This document shows positions 44,064-53,477 of a DNA stretch of 64,000 nt, one piece after another. The stretch covers positions 590,105 through 654,104 of the forward strand of contig UCII01000001.1 of NCBI GenBank assembly GCA_900472485.1, given 5' to 3'. Each line of letters opens with the position of its first letter. Position 1 is the stretch's first letter. The DNA is from Hyphomicrobiales bacterium (lineage in GTDB: Bacteria; Pseudomonadota; Alphaproteobacteria; Rhizobiales; Rhizobiaceae). Below the pieces are notes generated by a model that was given only the letters and a program-made list of their open reading frames with translations, searched no databases and had not been told where the DNA came from. A program made the position numbers and the translations under genes.

Positions 44064-45383
44064 CTATTCCGCTGCCTGTCCCATGTGAGAGGGAAGGTTC
44101 GAGGGCTGCCCGTGCGTTTCCCACTGTACGATGGGATCGAGTTGATCGAGATCGAAATGCTGGCGGCCGAGCAATGCGTTGGCGATTACCGCGCTTCGCC
44201 ATGCGGCAAGACTGAGCTGCGGCTCGGCAATGCCGTGGCTATGGCGTCCGGCATTGAGAACAAAGATGCGGTTATCACGCGGCCCGTCCCATGCCAGCGA
44301 GAAGTCGCTTTCCAGCACCGGCTCGCCGATGGAGCTGAGCTCGATGCGGTTTTCGAGCGAATGCAGGAACTCCGGAAGGACAAAGCGATAGCCGGTTGCA
44401 AAGACGATCATGTCGACAACAAGCGTTTCGATGCTGTCGTCGAAGCCGTTGCGCATGGTCAGCGTGATTTCGGGACCGTCCTGCTCGGCCGCGATGACGT
44501 TGCGGAAGGGGCGCAGCGATATGCCGTGATCGGGGTGGCCGCCTGCATCGAGCTTTCGCTCGTAGAGCCGGCGATAGAGTTTTTTCAAGGTGGAGGCGGA
44601 AACCCCGTCGCTCGCTAGTACCTGCCGGCGCGTATGAATAAGCCGAAGCTCCTCGGGCAGCCCATGGAAACGCTCCATATAGCCCGGGGTGAAGAGCTCG
44701 TTGGTGAATGGCGTCGCATCAAGCGGCTCGAAATTTGGCCGGCGGCTGATCCAGTGAATGGACGAAACGGCGTTCAGGTCCAGGAGCGCATCGACGATCT
44801 CGGCACCGCTCTGGCCGCCGCCGATGACGGCAACACGGGGCGCTTTGACGCCACCGATACGTTGGGTCGCTTCGCTGCTATGGAAGGTCATGGATTTGGG
44901 CAGCTGTTCGGCCCAGGCCGGACGAGACGCAATCTTGCCGACGCCGACGGAGAGATTGCGAGCGCTGATAGCGCCATCGTCGGTGGTGATGGAGAAGAAG
45001 CCGTCATTGGCATGGACCTCTCGGACGCTTGCGCCGAAGCGGAGCGAGGTCAGCCCGCGCGCGACCCATCCGAGATAGTCGGCGAATTCCTTGCGCGGAA
45101 CGGCTTCATATTCAGCATTGAGAAATTGATAAAAGCGTTTGTGCGCAACGAGATAGGAGAGGAAGCTCCAAGGACTTGTCGGATTGGTGGCCGTCACCAG
45201 ATCCTTGAGGATGGATGTCTGCATTTCCGCGCCCGGCAGCATCATTCCCGGATGCCATGCGAAGGATGCGCGTCGCTCGAAGAAGCGGACGGAAAGTTGC
45301 GGTATGGAATCGAGCTGAGCGGCAAGGCTGAGGTTGAAGGGACCGATACCGGCCCCGGCGAGGTCGAGCACGTGCGATGTCAT
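44064..45383 (-). CDS. vbsO: L-ornithine N5-monooxygenase (siderophore hydroxylase)
   Basis: FAD- and NADPH-dependent hydroxylase of 439 residues (IucD/PvdA/VbsO family) that makes N5-hydroxyornithine, the hydroxamate precursor. FAD fingerprint LAGAGIGPFNLSLAAQ at residues 6-24, WHPGMMLPGAEMQTSILKDL, NADPH fingerprint VIGGGQSGAEIVDALL near residue 220, and the C-terminal IVFATGYRFVLP. CTGGAG seven bases before the ATG at 45383 fixes the start; the longer frame overlaps the NRPS. Placed between NRPS and the phosphopantetheinyl transferase, 32 bp after the NRPS stop. Ornithine is preferred over lysine as substrate because of the vbs-type gene set, not from a binding-site residue. Confidence 0.9.
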   Translation of the reverse strand: MTSHVLDLAGAGIGPFNLSLAAQLDSIPQLSVRFFERRASFAWHPGMMLPGAEMQTSILKDLVTATNPTSPWSFLSYLVAHKRFYQFLNAEYEAVPRKEFADYLGWVARGLTSLRFGASVREVHANDGFFSITTDDGAISARNLSVGVGKIASRPAWAEQLPKSMTFHSSEATQRIGGVKAPRVAVIGGGQSGAEIVDALLDLNAVSSIHWISRRPNFEPLDATPFTNELFTPGYMERFHGLPEELRLIHTRRQVLASDGVSASTLKKLYRRLYERKLDAGGHPDHGISLRPFRNVIAAEQDGPEITLTMRNGFDDSIETLVVDMIVFATGYRFVLPEFLHSLENRIELSSIGEPVLESDFSLAWDGPRDNRIFVLNAGRHSHGIAEPQLSLAAWRSAVIANALLGRQHFDLDQLDPIVQWETHGQPSNLPSHMGQAAE

Positions 45384-45415
45384 GATGCAGCTCCAGAATG
45401 ATGTCGAAGAGGGGG

Positions 45416-48400
45416 TTACTTGACGGTGTCTTTGGACAGCGGCGCCGGCGCAAAGGCATGATCGAGCCGCCGGGCGAAACGCTGGTGGAAGGGCGTCTTG
45501 CCGATGATCGTCAAATGGTTGGTGCCGGTGACGATCTCGGATGCCGTGGCATTCGGTGAATAGCGTCGCCAGTCGATGACGTTGAGGGCGCGCGTGAGAG
45601 AATCCTCGGCCGCAAAGGCATGGATGCGGAAATCGGATTGCTCCAGGCGGTAGTTTCGGAAGATCATCGCATTGTCGATGAGAATCCAAAACGTATGCTC
45701 TTCCGAGCCGATATCGGGACCATCCGTCGGCAGTTTGACGTTATGCTTGACGACATGGTGGAGGAACTGTTCGTAAACCTCCTCGTTCATGGCGGCAAAT
45801 AGCCTCTTCCAGTCCTCGCGCATCGGCGTAGTGGCAAGCCAGCTCTGCACGGCGGCATGAGTGCGATCTCGGATGCCGTATTCGAAGTGCGGCATGATGC
45901 CGACGGTGAACTCCTCGTCCATGTCGCAGACATCGACCATGCCGATCATGCGCAGATCGATATCGTTGCCGAGCTGTCGGGCGGCCTCATAGGCGAGCAG
46001 CCCGCCCCACGACCAGCCGAGGAAGGCGCAAGGCCGGCCGTTGGCCTTTTTGCGTACCGCTTCGGCGTAGCGCGCCGTGATATCTTCGACGCGGGTACTC
46101 AGCGTCTTGGTTTCTGTCAGCGAATAGCAAATGAAGCCGGTCGCCGGCTGTTCCGGGCCGAGATAATCGACGAGGCGCATATATTCGCGCGTGCTGACGA
46201 GAAGGCCCGGGAAGCAATAGAGCACCGGCCGGTCGCCGTTGCGGCGAAGATAGACGACGTCAACACCGGTCTCGTCGCGGCTGCCGTCAATTGCGAGTGC
46301 CAGATCGCGCACCGTTGGATGGTTGAACATATCGGCGATCGACAGCGGCCATTCGGGATGGCGCATCTTCAGGCGCGAGACGATGCGCACGGCCATCAGC
46401 GATTGCCCGCCAATATCGAAGAAATTCTCCGTAACGCCGGTATCGCCAATGTCGAGGATGTCTTTCCAGACCTCCAGGATTGCTTTTTCCTTGTCATTAG
46501 CCGGTAGCGCCATTTCGCGTTCGATGCGCGGTGCGGGCAGGGCGGCACGATCGAGCTTGCTGTTCGGCCCCATCGGCAGCCTGTCGATCAGCATGATGGT
46601 CTGCGGCACCATGTAGTCGGGCAGTGCGGTCATGGCGGTGCGGCGCAGTTCAGTCACGCTCAAGCTCTCGCCTTCGCGCGGCACCACATAGGCGACGAGC
46701 GAGCTGCGTCCGCCGTCATTGTGCAGGAGAATAACCGCTTCGGCGACACGCTGATCGGAGCGCAGCACGGCTTCGATTTCACCAGGCTCGATGCGGAAGC
46801 CGCGCAATTTGATTTGGTGATCGACGCGGCCGGCGAATTCGACGATGCCGTCCTCGCGCCAGCGACCGAGATCGCCTGACTTGTAGAGCCTGCCGCCTTG
46901 CGAGAAGGGATCGGGAATGAAGCGATCCGCCGTCAGCTCCGGTTGGCCGAGATAGCCGCGTGCCAGGCCGCTGCCGCCGATATAGATTTCGCCGATCACG
47001 CCGACCGGAACGGGCGCGAGGTCGGCATCGAGCACATAGATGCGCCGATCGCCAACGCCGCGCCCGATCGGCGCGACCGTCCCTTCGAAGCGGGTCCCGG
47101 CCGGAATCTTCCAGATCATTGGCGTCATGATCGTTTCGGTCGGGCCGTAGCCGTTGATCAGCAGCTGCGCCTTCAGGTTCTCGGTGATCATATCGAACAC
47201 CGCCTGCGACAGCGCCTCGCCGCCGAAGGAATAGAGCCGCAACCGCGGGATTTCGGTGTTCTCGCCGGCATATTCCGCAAGGCCGCGGACATAGCTCGTC
47301 GGAAGGCTGGCATTGTTGACGCCGTGCCGCTTCATGGCCGCAAAGGCATCTTCGGGCGTGGCAAGCTTGTCCTGCGTCAGCACCACACCGCCGCCTGCCA
47401 TCAGCGGCACCATCCAGCGCTCATGGCCGCCGTCTGAGGTGAAGGGCAGTACCGGATATTCGCAGGACTCCTCGCTCATTTCATAAATGCGCAGAGTCGC
47501 CTTGCAATGATGCGCAAGCGGACCGTGCTCAACTGCCACTCCCTTTGGCACGCCCGTCGAGCCCGACGTGTAGATCACATAGGCAAGCTGCTGTAGGGCA
47601 ATGATCGTTGCCGGCGCGTCGGCGCTCTCCGTGGACAGGTCGATGACATCGAGATTGAGGTAGGGTGTCGCGATATCGCTCGGCAGGTTGGCGATGTGCT
47701 TTGCTCGGGAAATGACGAGCGAGAGGCCCGGAGCGGTCAGGATGTGACGATTGCGGGCCTCCGGATGATCCGGCTCCACCGGCGTGAATGCGCCGCCGGC
47801 CTTCAGCACGGCAAGAATGGCGATGATCGCGTCGATCGATTTTTCAAGGGCGATAGCCACGCGCTTTTCCGGGCCGATCCCCATCGCGATCAGCCGATGA
47901 GCCAGCCGGTTGGCGGCAGCTTCGAGTTCCCCATGTGTCACGGATTTCTCGCCCTGTGCGACGGCAAAGGCGTTCGGCCGCCTTTTCGCCTGCGCGGAGA
48001 TGACCTCGTGGATCGGCGTGCCGTCGTCCGCTTCGGGTGCGTCGGGGTAGGGTGCGGAAAGCCTGTCCAATTCCTCCGGCGACACGAAGGGGATGTGTTT
48101 GATCTGAAGGCCCGGATCGGCCTGCAGCTGTACAAGTGCCACGGCAAGATCGTCGGCGAAGCGTTTGATTTGCTTTCGATCATGCTTTTGCGGGTCGAAG
48201 CCGATGCTGATGCGAAGCTTGCCAAAGGGCGCCGGGGAAACGGTAACGACCAGATCGGCATCGCGGCGCGCCGGCGATTCGATGGGGCTGCGCAGCGTGA
48301 CTTCGTTCGAGGTTGCTTGCAGGAGACGTAGGGGCGGACGCACATCGAGGAGCGTCTTGACGAGGCCGGTGGTGTCGAAGGATTCGTCCCGTCTTATCAA

Positions 48401-49393
48401 CGCATCGGCAAGAGCCTCGAAGGGCAGGAATTGCCGAGTTACGGTCTCGATTTCCTTGACGAATGTATCTAGAACGTCCTTGAGCGTCATGGTGCCGTCG
48501 AGTTCCGGCGTCAGGATCAACACGTCCTCGCAGCGGGCGGCAACTTTCTGCCTTTCCGGACGTTTGACCAGGCCGATCCTTTGAGCGCCGTATCCGGTAT
48601 GGCGTCGCAGGGCGATCCCGAGGGCGGCAAGCATGTCGCCGGAGGCGTCAGCGGACGATTGTACCGGCACTTCAAGCATATGCTCGAACCAGGCCTCGTC
48701 GACCGCGTTCTTTCCCGCGGATGTTTGCGGCGGGAGTGACGCAATGTTCTCCTGAGCCGTCAGCCGCTGGAACCAGAAGTCGACCAGTTCCGGTGCCGCA
48801 AGGCGCGGTGCGCCATTGGCAATCATCCACGAAGCGGCGTCGGGCAACGCCGTCTCTGTGATATCCGCTGGGTCATGACCGCCGATGTTGCGAAGGAAAT
48901 CCGTTGCAAGCAGGTCGAGCGCCGCAGCGTCGGCGAGGATGGCGTGGAGGGAGAATAGGGCACCCACCGCCCGCCCTTCTTGCGCCAGGAGAATGAAACG
49001 GGCCGGATTGCCATCGGTAAGGTCGATCGGGCGGGCCTGTTCCGCTGTTGCAGCCGCGGTCAACGCCTCGTCCGGGTTTTCGCCTGCAGTCAACGTCGTC
49101 TCGATGATCTCGACGAAACGGTCGTTCCTCAGGATCTGCTGGACGGCGCCACCTGCCCTCGCCTCGAATTCCGAGGTGATGAGGGGATGTTGCCGCGAAA
49201 GCTTTGACAGGCCCTGATGCGCGACAGCAAGAGGGACGGGAGGAAACGCGATGGCGAGTATTTGTCGCCCGTAGACGACTTCGTTACCCGTCTCTGACAG
49301 GAGCCAGATACGTGACTGTGCTGGCGATAGGGAGCATTTGGCGAGGTAATCCGTATCGTTTGCTGCCTGGGCGTTGCGATCATGGACAGTCAT
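45416..49393 (-). CDS. vbsS: Siderophore nonribosomal peptide synthetase, C-A-T-TE (VbsS-like)
   Basis: Single-module NRPS of 1325 residues. Condensation-like domain about 15-430; adenylation domain about 455-950 with AYVIYTSGSTGVPKG, NGYGPTETIMTP, YKSGDLGRWREDG, GRVDHQIKLRGFRIEP-GEIE and PNSKLDRAALP; carrier domain with FFDIGGQSLMA (serine near 997); thioesterase from about 1055 with GWSWGGL and a late histidine in NHLTIIGKTPFHQ. The model for VbsS is activation of hydroxyornithine and TE-driven trimerisation and cyclisation, which fits one module. The condensation active site HHxxxDG reads LHAILADAAAL, lacking the second histidine and the DG. ATG 49393 is chosen for the conserved N-terminus. 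An ECF-type promoter lies 170 bp upstream. Confidence 0.9.
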   Translation of the reverse strand: MTVHDRNAQAANDTDYLAKCSLSPAQSRIWLLSETGNEVVYGRQILAIAFPPVPLAVAHQGLSKLSRQHPLITSEFEARAGGAVQQILRNDRFVEIIETTLTAGENPDEALTAAATAEQARPIDLTDGNPARFILLAQEGRAVGALFSLHAILADAAALDLLATDFLRNIGGHDPADITETALPDAASWMIANGAPRLAAPELVDFWFQRLTAQENIASLPPQTSAGKNAVDEAWFEHMLEVPVQSSADASGDMLAALGIALRRHTGYGAQRIGLVKRPERQKVAARCEDVLILTPELDGTMTLKDVLDTFVKEIETVTRQFLPFEALADALIRRDESFDTTGLVKTLLDVRPPLRLLQATSNEVTLRSPIESPARRDADLVVTVSPAPFGKLRISIGFDPQKHDRKQIKRFADDLAVALVQLQADPGLQIKHIPFVSPEELDRLSAPYPDAPEADDGTPIHEVISAQAKRRPNAFAVAQGEKSVTHGELEAAANRLAHRLIAMGIGPEKRVAIALEKSIDAIIAILAVLKAGGAFTPVEPDHPEARNRHILTAPGLSLVISRAKHIANLPSDIATPYLNLDVIDLSTESADAPATIIALQQLAYVIYTSGSTGVPKGVAVEHGPLAHHCKATLRIYEMSEESCEYPVLPFTSDGGHERWMVPLMAGGGVVLTQDKLATPEDAFAAMKRHGVNNASLPTSYVRGLAEYAGENTEIPRLRLYSFGGEALSQAVFDMITENLKAQLLINGYGPTETIMTPMIWKIPAGTRFEGTVAPIGRGVGDRRIYVLDADLAPVPVGVIGEIYIGGSGLARGYLGQPELTADRFIPDPFSQGGRLYKSGDLGRWREDGIVEFAGRVDHQIKLRGFRIEPGEIEAVLRSDQRVAEAVILLHNDGGRSSLVAYVVPREGESLSVTELRRTAMTALPDYMVPQTIMLIDRLPMGPNSKLDRAALPAPRIEREMALPANDKEKAILEVWKDILDIGDTGVTENFFDIGGQSLMAVRIVSRLKMRHPEWPLSIADMFNHPTVRDLALAIDGSRDETGVDVVYLRRNGDRPVLYCFPGLLVSTREYMRLVDYLGPEQPATGFICYSLTETKTLSTRVEDITARYAEAVRKKANGRPCAFLGWSWGGLLAYEAARQLGNDIDLRMIGMVDVCDMDEEFTVGIMPHFEYGIRDRTHAAVQSWLATTPMREDWKRLFAAMNEEVYEQFLHHVVKHNVKLPTDGPDIGSEEHTFWILIDNAMIFRNYRLEQSDFRIHAFAAEDSLTRALNVIDWRRYSPNATASEIVTGTNHLTIIGKTPFHQRFARRLDHAFAPAPLSKDTVK

Positions 49394-49562
49394 TTCTTCG
49401 CCATTCTCCCTGAGTGTACTGAAATACATATCCAATCGATCGAAATACAATAACGTAAGCATCTCAATATCTGCGATAGATATTAAGTTTAATCGACTGA
49501 TATCTCTGACTTCTGGCGTCGATAAACTCGACTACTCCGAAAATTACATCGACGCAGCTGCA

Positions 49563-49588
49563 TGACGAATGGTGTTTTGGAAAATTCA
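49563..49588 (-). promoter_or_regulatory. ECF-type promoter of the NRPS operon
   Basis: On the minus strand: TGAATTTT (49581-49588), 11 bases, TTCGTCA (49563-49569). The facing promoter at 49623-49648 has the same two blocks with the same spacing. GAAT to CGTC is 17 bases, normal for ECF sigma promoters. Likely read by the RpoI-like factor encoded 6 kb away. Confidence 0.72.
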
Positions 49589-49622
49589 GGAGATTTTCAA
49601 AAAATATTTCCGGAAAATATTT

Positions 49623-49648
49623 TGAATTTTTGCCGATGCCGTTCGTCA
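49623..49648 (+). promoter_or_regulatory. ECF-type promoter of the vbsA operon
   Basis: TGAATTTT (49623-49630), 11 bases, TTCGTCA (49642-49648), identical in both blocks and spacing to the divergent NRPS promoter. The -10 block ends 69 bp before the vbsA ATG. Confidence 0.72.
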
Positions 49649-49717
49649 CCGCAGAATTAGCGCTGTGCTTGGCCTGCCATCTCAACCGGCGTGGTTCTGA
49701 AGATATGGAGATGAAAT

Positions 49718-50869
49718 ATGGATGTTTCCCTGGCGATCAGGAGTGATGAGACGGCGGAGAGATCCTTTGATTTGCGCCTGCCGGCTTCGGGCTTCGAGAG
49801 CAGCGCGCTTGCCTGCGGCCAGCCGCTCATCATATCGGCAGGGCATGCACCGGGGAGTTTCCGCGTCGAGCACTACGGGGTGAAGGTGGCCTCAGGTCAT
49901 CTATCGGGTCCGGCCACCAATCTCCTCGTCTTCGATACAATCTCCACCGCGGTCCCGCCGCTTTCTGACGAGGATATCGTCAACGCCGTGTCGGAAGCCG
50001 TTCTGGCATGCAATCCGCATCTGATTTGCTTCGAGATCGCGCTTGCGGATGAGGATCTTGCAAGGCGACTGCTGGAAACCGGTGCGATCGAACGGCGCGG
50101 CGAGCGCCTGATCGTGCGGCCGGAATCCTTTTTCCAGCAGGCAAGATCCTGGCTCGGACGTGCGCCCAAGGCCTATCCGGAATTTCCGATCCTGACGAAT
50201 GGTGCCCTTCATCCGCAGCGGCCGCCGAAGCCCGCCGACCGTGTCTACAGCCGCTTCATTCCCTGGCTGAATACCCAGCTTGGCTTCCATGTCGCCGATA
50301 TAGAGGCTGATCTTCCGCATTTCCATCGCTGGATGAATGATCCGAGGGTCGCCGCCATATGGGAAGACAGCGGCGATCTTTCCTATCATCGCGATTTCAT
50401 CGCCGGCCGTCTTGCCGATCCCCGCACTCTGCCGCTAATCGGGACCTTTGGCGGCGTGCCCTTCGGTTACTTCGAACTCTATTGGGCGAAGGAAGACAGG
50501 ATCGGACCGCACTATGACGCCGACGGCTACGACCGCGGCTGGCATGTGGCGATTGGTGAGGATGATTTCCGCGGAAAGGCCTTCGTCAGCGCCTGGCTGC
50601 CATCGCTGATGCACTACATGTTCCTGGCTGATCCGCGCACCCGCCGTATCGTCGGCGAGCCGATCCATCATCACGCCCAGCAGATCCGCAATCTCGACCG
50701 TTCCGGCTTCGCCAAGGTCAAGCATATTCAGTTCCCGCACAAAAAGGCGCTGCTGGTCATGCTTCTACGCGAGCGCTTCTTCATGGATCGGCTGCTGCTG
50801 CCGGATCTCACCGGCTTGCTCACAGAGGATGGGCAGCCTGTCCTTGGTTCGCTGGCGCGAGGCGCCTGA
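49718..50869 (+). CDS. vbsA: Hydroxyornithine acyltransferase VbsA (IucB/RhbD-type GNAT)
   Basis: Acyltransferase of 383 residues in the siderophore-specific GNAT branch (AlcB/IucB domain in the C-terminal half). Segments typical of this branch: FIPWLNTQLGFHVADIEADL, FHRWMNDPRVAAIWEDSGDL, FGYFELYWAKEDRIGPHYDA and RGWHVAIGEDDFRGKAF. In vicibactin synthesis VbsA puts 3-hydroxybutyrate on the N5-hydroxyl amine of ornithine, completing the hydroxamate. The N-terminal 150 residues are the usual poorly conserved extension. GGAG is close before the ATG. First gene of the rightward operon, behind the ECF-type promoter; its stop overlaps the exporter start (TGATG). Confidence 0.88.
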   Translation: MDVSLAIRSDETAERSFDLRLPASGFESSALACGQPLIISAGHAPGSFRVEHYGVKVASGHLSGPATNLLVFDTISTAVPPLSDEDIVNAVSEAVLACNPHLICFEIALADEDLARRLLETGAIERRGERLIVRPESFFQQARSWLGRAPKAYPEFPILTNGALHPQRPPKPADRVYSRFIPWLNTQLGFHVADIEADLPHFHRWMNDPRVAAIWEDSGDLSYHRDFIAGRLADPRTLPLIGTFGGVPFGYFELYWAKEDRIGPHYDADGYDRGWHVAIGEDDFRGKAFVSAWLPSLMHYMFLADPRTRRIVGEPIHHHAQQIRNLDRSGFAKVKHIQFPHKKALLVMLLRERFFMDRLLLPDLTGLLTEDGQPVLGSLARGA

Positions 50870-52239
50870 TGAAAACAGCCGTCGATATGAACGATCCGCG
50901 CGTCAAGCGGCTCGTTCTGGCGATCGCGCTTCCGGCCGTGGCAGGACTTGCCGCCAGTGCCGGCCATCATGCGATCAATGCGATCTTTCTGGGAGCGCTT
51001 GGTTCGGACGCGCTGGCGGGCATCAGTTTGGTTATGCCGTTGTTTCTGCTTGTCGCGGCCGCCGGTCAGGGGTTGGGTATCGGGCTTGCGACGCTGCTTG
51101 CGCGTCACCTTGGTGAAGGAAATCTCAAAGCTGCGGCCTCGGTTGCAACGACAGCGCTCGCGGCGACGATCCCGCTCGGTATCCTCTTGTCGATCCTGAT
51201 CTATCTCGGTCTGCCGGATTTTGTTGGCGCACTCGGCGCCAGCGACAATCTCCTCGCTCCTGGGCTCGATTATGGGCGGCTGCTTGCTTTCGGTCTGACA
51301 CTGGGGCTTTTGCAGGCTATCTGCGATTTCATAGCGATCGCCGAGGGCAATTCACGCTTCTCGATGATCGTGCTGATCGCGAGCTTCGCCTTGAACGCGG
51401 TTCTCGATCCCGTCTTCATCTTCCTCTTCAAGCTCGGCGCGTCCGGCGCGGCGCTGGCGACTATTGTGTCGTCCATTGCAGCCCTTGCATGCTATGCCGT
51501 CTATTTCCTGCGCCGATGGGGAACGGTGAGCGTGACCGGCGGGGCGATATGCTGGCAACTGCTTTGGCCGATCGCGCGGATCGGCCTTCCCGCTGCCGCA
51601 ACAAGCATTGTCACGGGCCTCGGCTTTCTGGTCTTGATGCGGGAGGCCGCTGTCTATGGCGGCGATACCGGTGTCGCGGCAACGGCGATTGCTATCCGGC
51701 TTATGACCTTGGGACAGCTTCCCTTGTTCGGCTTTTGCCTCGGTGCGCAGAGTGTCGTCAGCCATGCCTTTGGCGCGGGCGATGCCGAGCGTCTAAAGGC
51801 CGTGATCCGGTTCATGCTGGCTGTGACGGTACCGGTCGCATTGCTCTATTCTATTCTGCTGTTCCTGGCTGCCGAGCCGATCGCGCGCCTGTTCACGGAT
51901 AGCCAGGACGTCGTGGATGAGGCAGTCGCCTGGCTGCGGTCCCTCTTTCCGATCTTTCCGCTTGCGGCCTTTCAATCCGTCCTGCTCGTCATGCTGCAAT
52001 CGCGGGGCAGGGCGGGTCTGTCCGCGCTCGTGGGGCTTGCGCCGCAGGGCTATCTGCTGATCCCGCTTCTGCTCCTGCTGCCGCTTTGGATGGGCTTTGC
52101 CGGCGTTTCAGCCGCCGTGGCTACCGCTGCCATCCTTGCTGCCATGCTCGGCGGTTTTGTCTGCTGGCGGGAATGGTTCGCCATTCTGCCGGTCGATGCA
52201 CCCGGCCGCCTTGCTGGCCAATCGACACTTCACTCCTGA
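50869..52239 (+). CDS. MATE-family efflux protein, probable siderophore exporter
   Basis: Inner-membrane antiporter of 456 residues with twelve hydrophobic spans in two similar halves, the MATE/NorM layout. Family segments: IALPAVAGLAASAGHHAINA, FLGALGSDALAGISLVMPLF, QGLGIGLATLLARHLGEGNL and, in the second half, RIGLPAAATSIVTGLGFLVL. It is translationally coupled to vbsA, so export of the finished siderophore or an intermediate is the simplest role; position corresponds to vbsD in the vbsADL operon of R. leguminosarum, though I cannot confirm that VbsD is a MATE protein. Drug export is the alternative. Confidence 0.87.
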   Translation: MKTAVDMNDPRVKRLVLAIALPAVAGLAASAGHHAINAIFLGALGSDALAGISLVMPLFLLVAAAGQGLGIGLATLLARHLGEGNLKAAASVATTALAATIPLGILLSILIYLGLPDFVGALGASDNLLAPGLDYGRLLAFGLTLGLLQAICDFIAIAEGNSRFSMIVLIASFALNAVLDPVFIFLFKLGASGAALATIVSSIAALACYAVYFLRRWGTVSVTGGAICWQLLWPIARIGLPAAATSIVTGLGFLVLMREAAVYGGDTGVAATAIAIRLMTLGQLPLFGFCLGAQSVVSHAFGAGDAERLKAVIRFMLAVTVPVALLYSILLFLAAEPIARLFTDSQDVVDEAVAWLRSLFPIFPLAAFQSVLLVMLQSRGRAGLSALVGLAPQGYLLIPLLLLLPLWMGFAGVSAAVATAAILAAMLGGFVCWREWFAILPVDAPGRLAGQSTLHS

Positions 52240-52254
52240 CTCAAGAGGAACGCC

Positions 52255-53436
52255 ATGAACGAGACGCCGAGATTCGATGCCTACCGCCACGCCATTCCAG
52301 ACGCGCTGATGCCGCCGCGCGATGATCCCTTCGATGCCGCCGTGCCGCCGATCTATCAGACCTCGCTCTTCCTGTTCGATAGCTACAAGGAGCTGGAGGA
52401 CGTCTTCGCCGGCCGTTCGAAGAAGCCGATCTATTCGCGCGGCGACAATCCGACCGTGCGGCTTCTGGAGCGCAAGATCGCCGAGATGGAAGGCGCGGAA
52501 GAGGCGCGTGCCTTTTCGAGCGGCATGGGTGCAATTGCTGCTGCAGTTCTCGCCTTCGTCGGACCCGGCGATCGTATTGTGACCGTCCGGCACGTCTATA
52601 GCGATGCTTTCCGCTTCTTCGAAAAAGTCCTGAAGCGCTTCGGCGTTGTCATCGACTATATCGACGGCACAGATACGGGGGCTATGCTTGCCGCACTTCC
52701 CGGCGCCAAGCTCGCCTATCTCGAAAACCCGACCTCGATGGTCTTCGAGTTGCAGGATCTGACTGCGATCGCCGAGGCCGCTCGCCGCCATGGCGTCGTA
52801 ACGATGGTCGACAATTCCTGGGCAACACCGCTCTTTCAAAAGCCTCTCTCCGTCGGTATCGATATCGTCATCCACGCCGCCTCGAAATATCTCGGCGGCC
52901 AGAGCGACACGGTTGCAGGTCTGGTCACTGGTTCGAAGGCGCATATCGACCGGATCAACAGCGAAATCTACCCCTATACGGGTGCGAAGCTCGCGCCGTT
53001 CGAGGCATGGCTCGTGCTGCGCAATCTCGAGACACTGCCATTCCGCATGCGCCATCATCATGAAACCGGGCTGGAAGTGGCATCCTGGCTCGATGCTCAT
53101 GCGGATGTAACCAATGTCATGCATCCGGCACTCGGCGATCATCTGGGAAAACGTACTTTCAGCGGATTTGGCGGGCTGTTTTCCTTCGAGGTTTCGGACC
53201 GCATCGATGTGGCCGATTTCGTCGATGCGTTGCGCCTCATTCGTATCGGCGTCAGCTGGGGCGGGCCGGAAAGCCTGGTGGTGCCGGCCAAGGCAGCACT
53301 CAGCATCTCGCCGGAGACGAATGTCTTCGCCCGCTTTGGTGTCAGCGATCGAACGATCCGCCTGAACGTCGGGCTGCATTCGGCCAAGGAAGTCATTGCC
53401 GATCTCGAGCAGGCACTTGCCGCTGCCAAACGTTAG
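52255..53436 (+). CDS. Cys/Met-metabolism PLP enzyme (cystathionine beta-lyase/gamma-synthase family)
   Basis: Fold-type I PLP enzyme of 393 residues. Family signatures: YQTSLFLFDSYKELED, YSRGDNPTVRLLERKIAEME, FSSGMGAIAAAVLAF, LENPTSMVFELQDL, MVDNSWATPLFQKPL and the PLP lysine in HAASKYLGGQSDTVAG. The expected S/T-A-T-K-Y-x-G-G-H-S-D motif is altered (AASKYLGGQSD). AAGAGGA lies before the ATG. Being in the siderophore operon, 15 bp after the exporter, it may act on an amino-acid building block rather than on cystathionine; it is one of two candidates for the missing epimerase step or for a different side-chain. Function inferred only. Confidence 0.85.
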   Translation: MNETPRFDAYRHAIPDALMPPRDDPFDAAVPPIYQTSLFLFDSYKELEDVFAGRSKKPIYSRGDNPTVRLLERKIAEMEGAEEARAFSSGMGAIAAAVLAFVGPGDRIVTVRHVYSDAFRFFEKVLKRFGVVIDYIDGTDTGAMLAALPGAKLAYLENPTSMVFELQDLTAIAEAARRHGVVTMVDNSWATPLFQKPLSVGIDIVIHAASKYLGGQSDTVAGLVTGSKAHIDRINSEIYPYTGAKLAPFEAWLVLRNLETLPFRMRHHHETGLEVASWLDAHADVTNVMHPALGDHLGKRTFSGFGGLFSFEVSDRIDVADFVDALRLIRIGVSWGGPESLVVPAKAALSISPETNVFARFGVSDRTIRLNVGLHSAKEVIADLEQALAAAKR

Positions 53437-53477
53437 CCGGCCGCAGTACCGTTACGTCACGAAAGGAGTGGAGTGAC

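Larger units (their letters stand above)
49394..49717. other. Divergent promoter region of the siderophore operons
   Basis: The 324-bp gap between the NRPS and vbsA genes holds two mirror-image ECF-type promoters (listed separately) whose -35 elements face each other across 34 bp. This spacer contains TTTCCGGAAA (49607-49616) within a nearly perfect AT-rich inverted repeat. The NRPS transcript would have a leader of about 160 bases, in which no riboswitch-like structure is evident to me. Confidence 0.7.

Noticed and set aside
53455..53458. CGTCA before the leader ORF as another ECF promoter
   Set aside because: No TGAAT-like block at the proper distance upstream.
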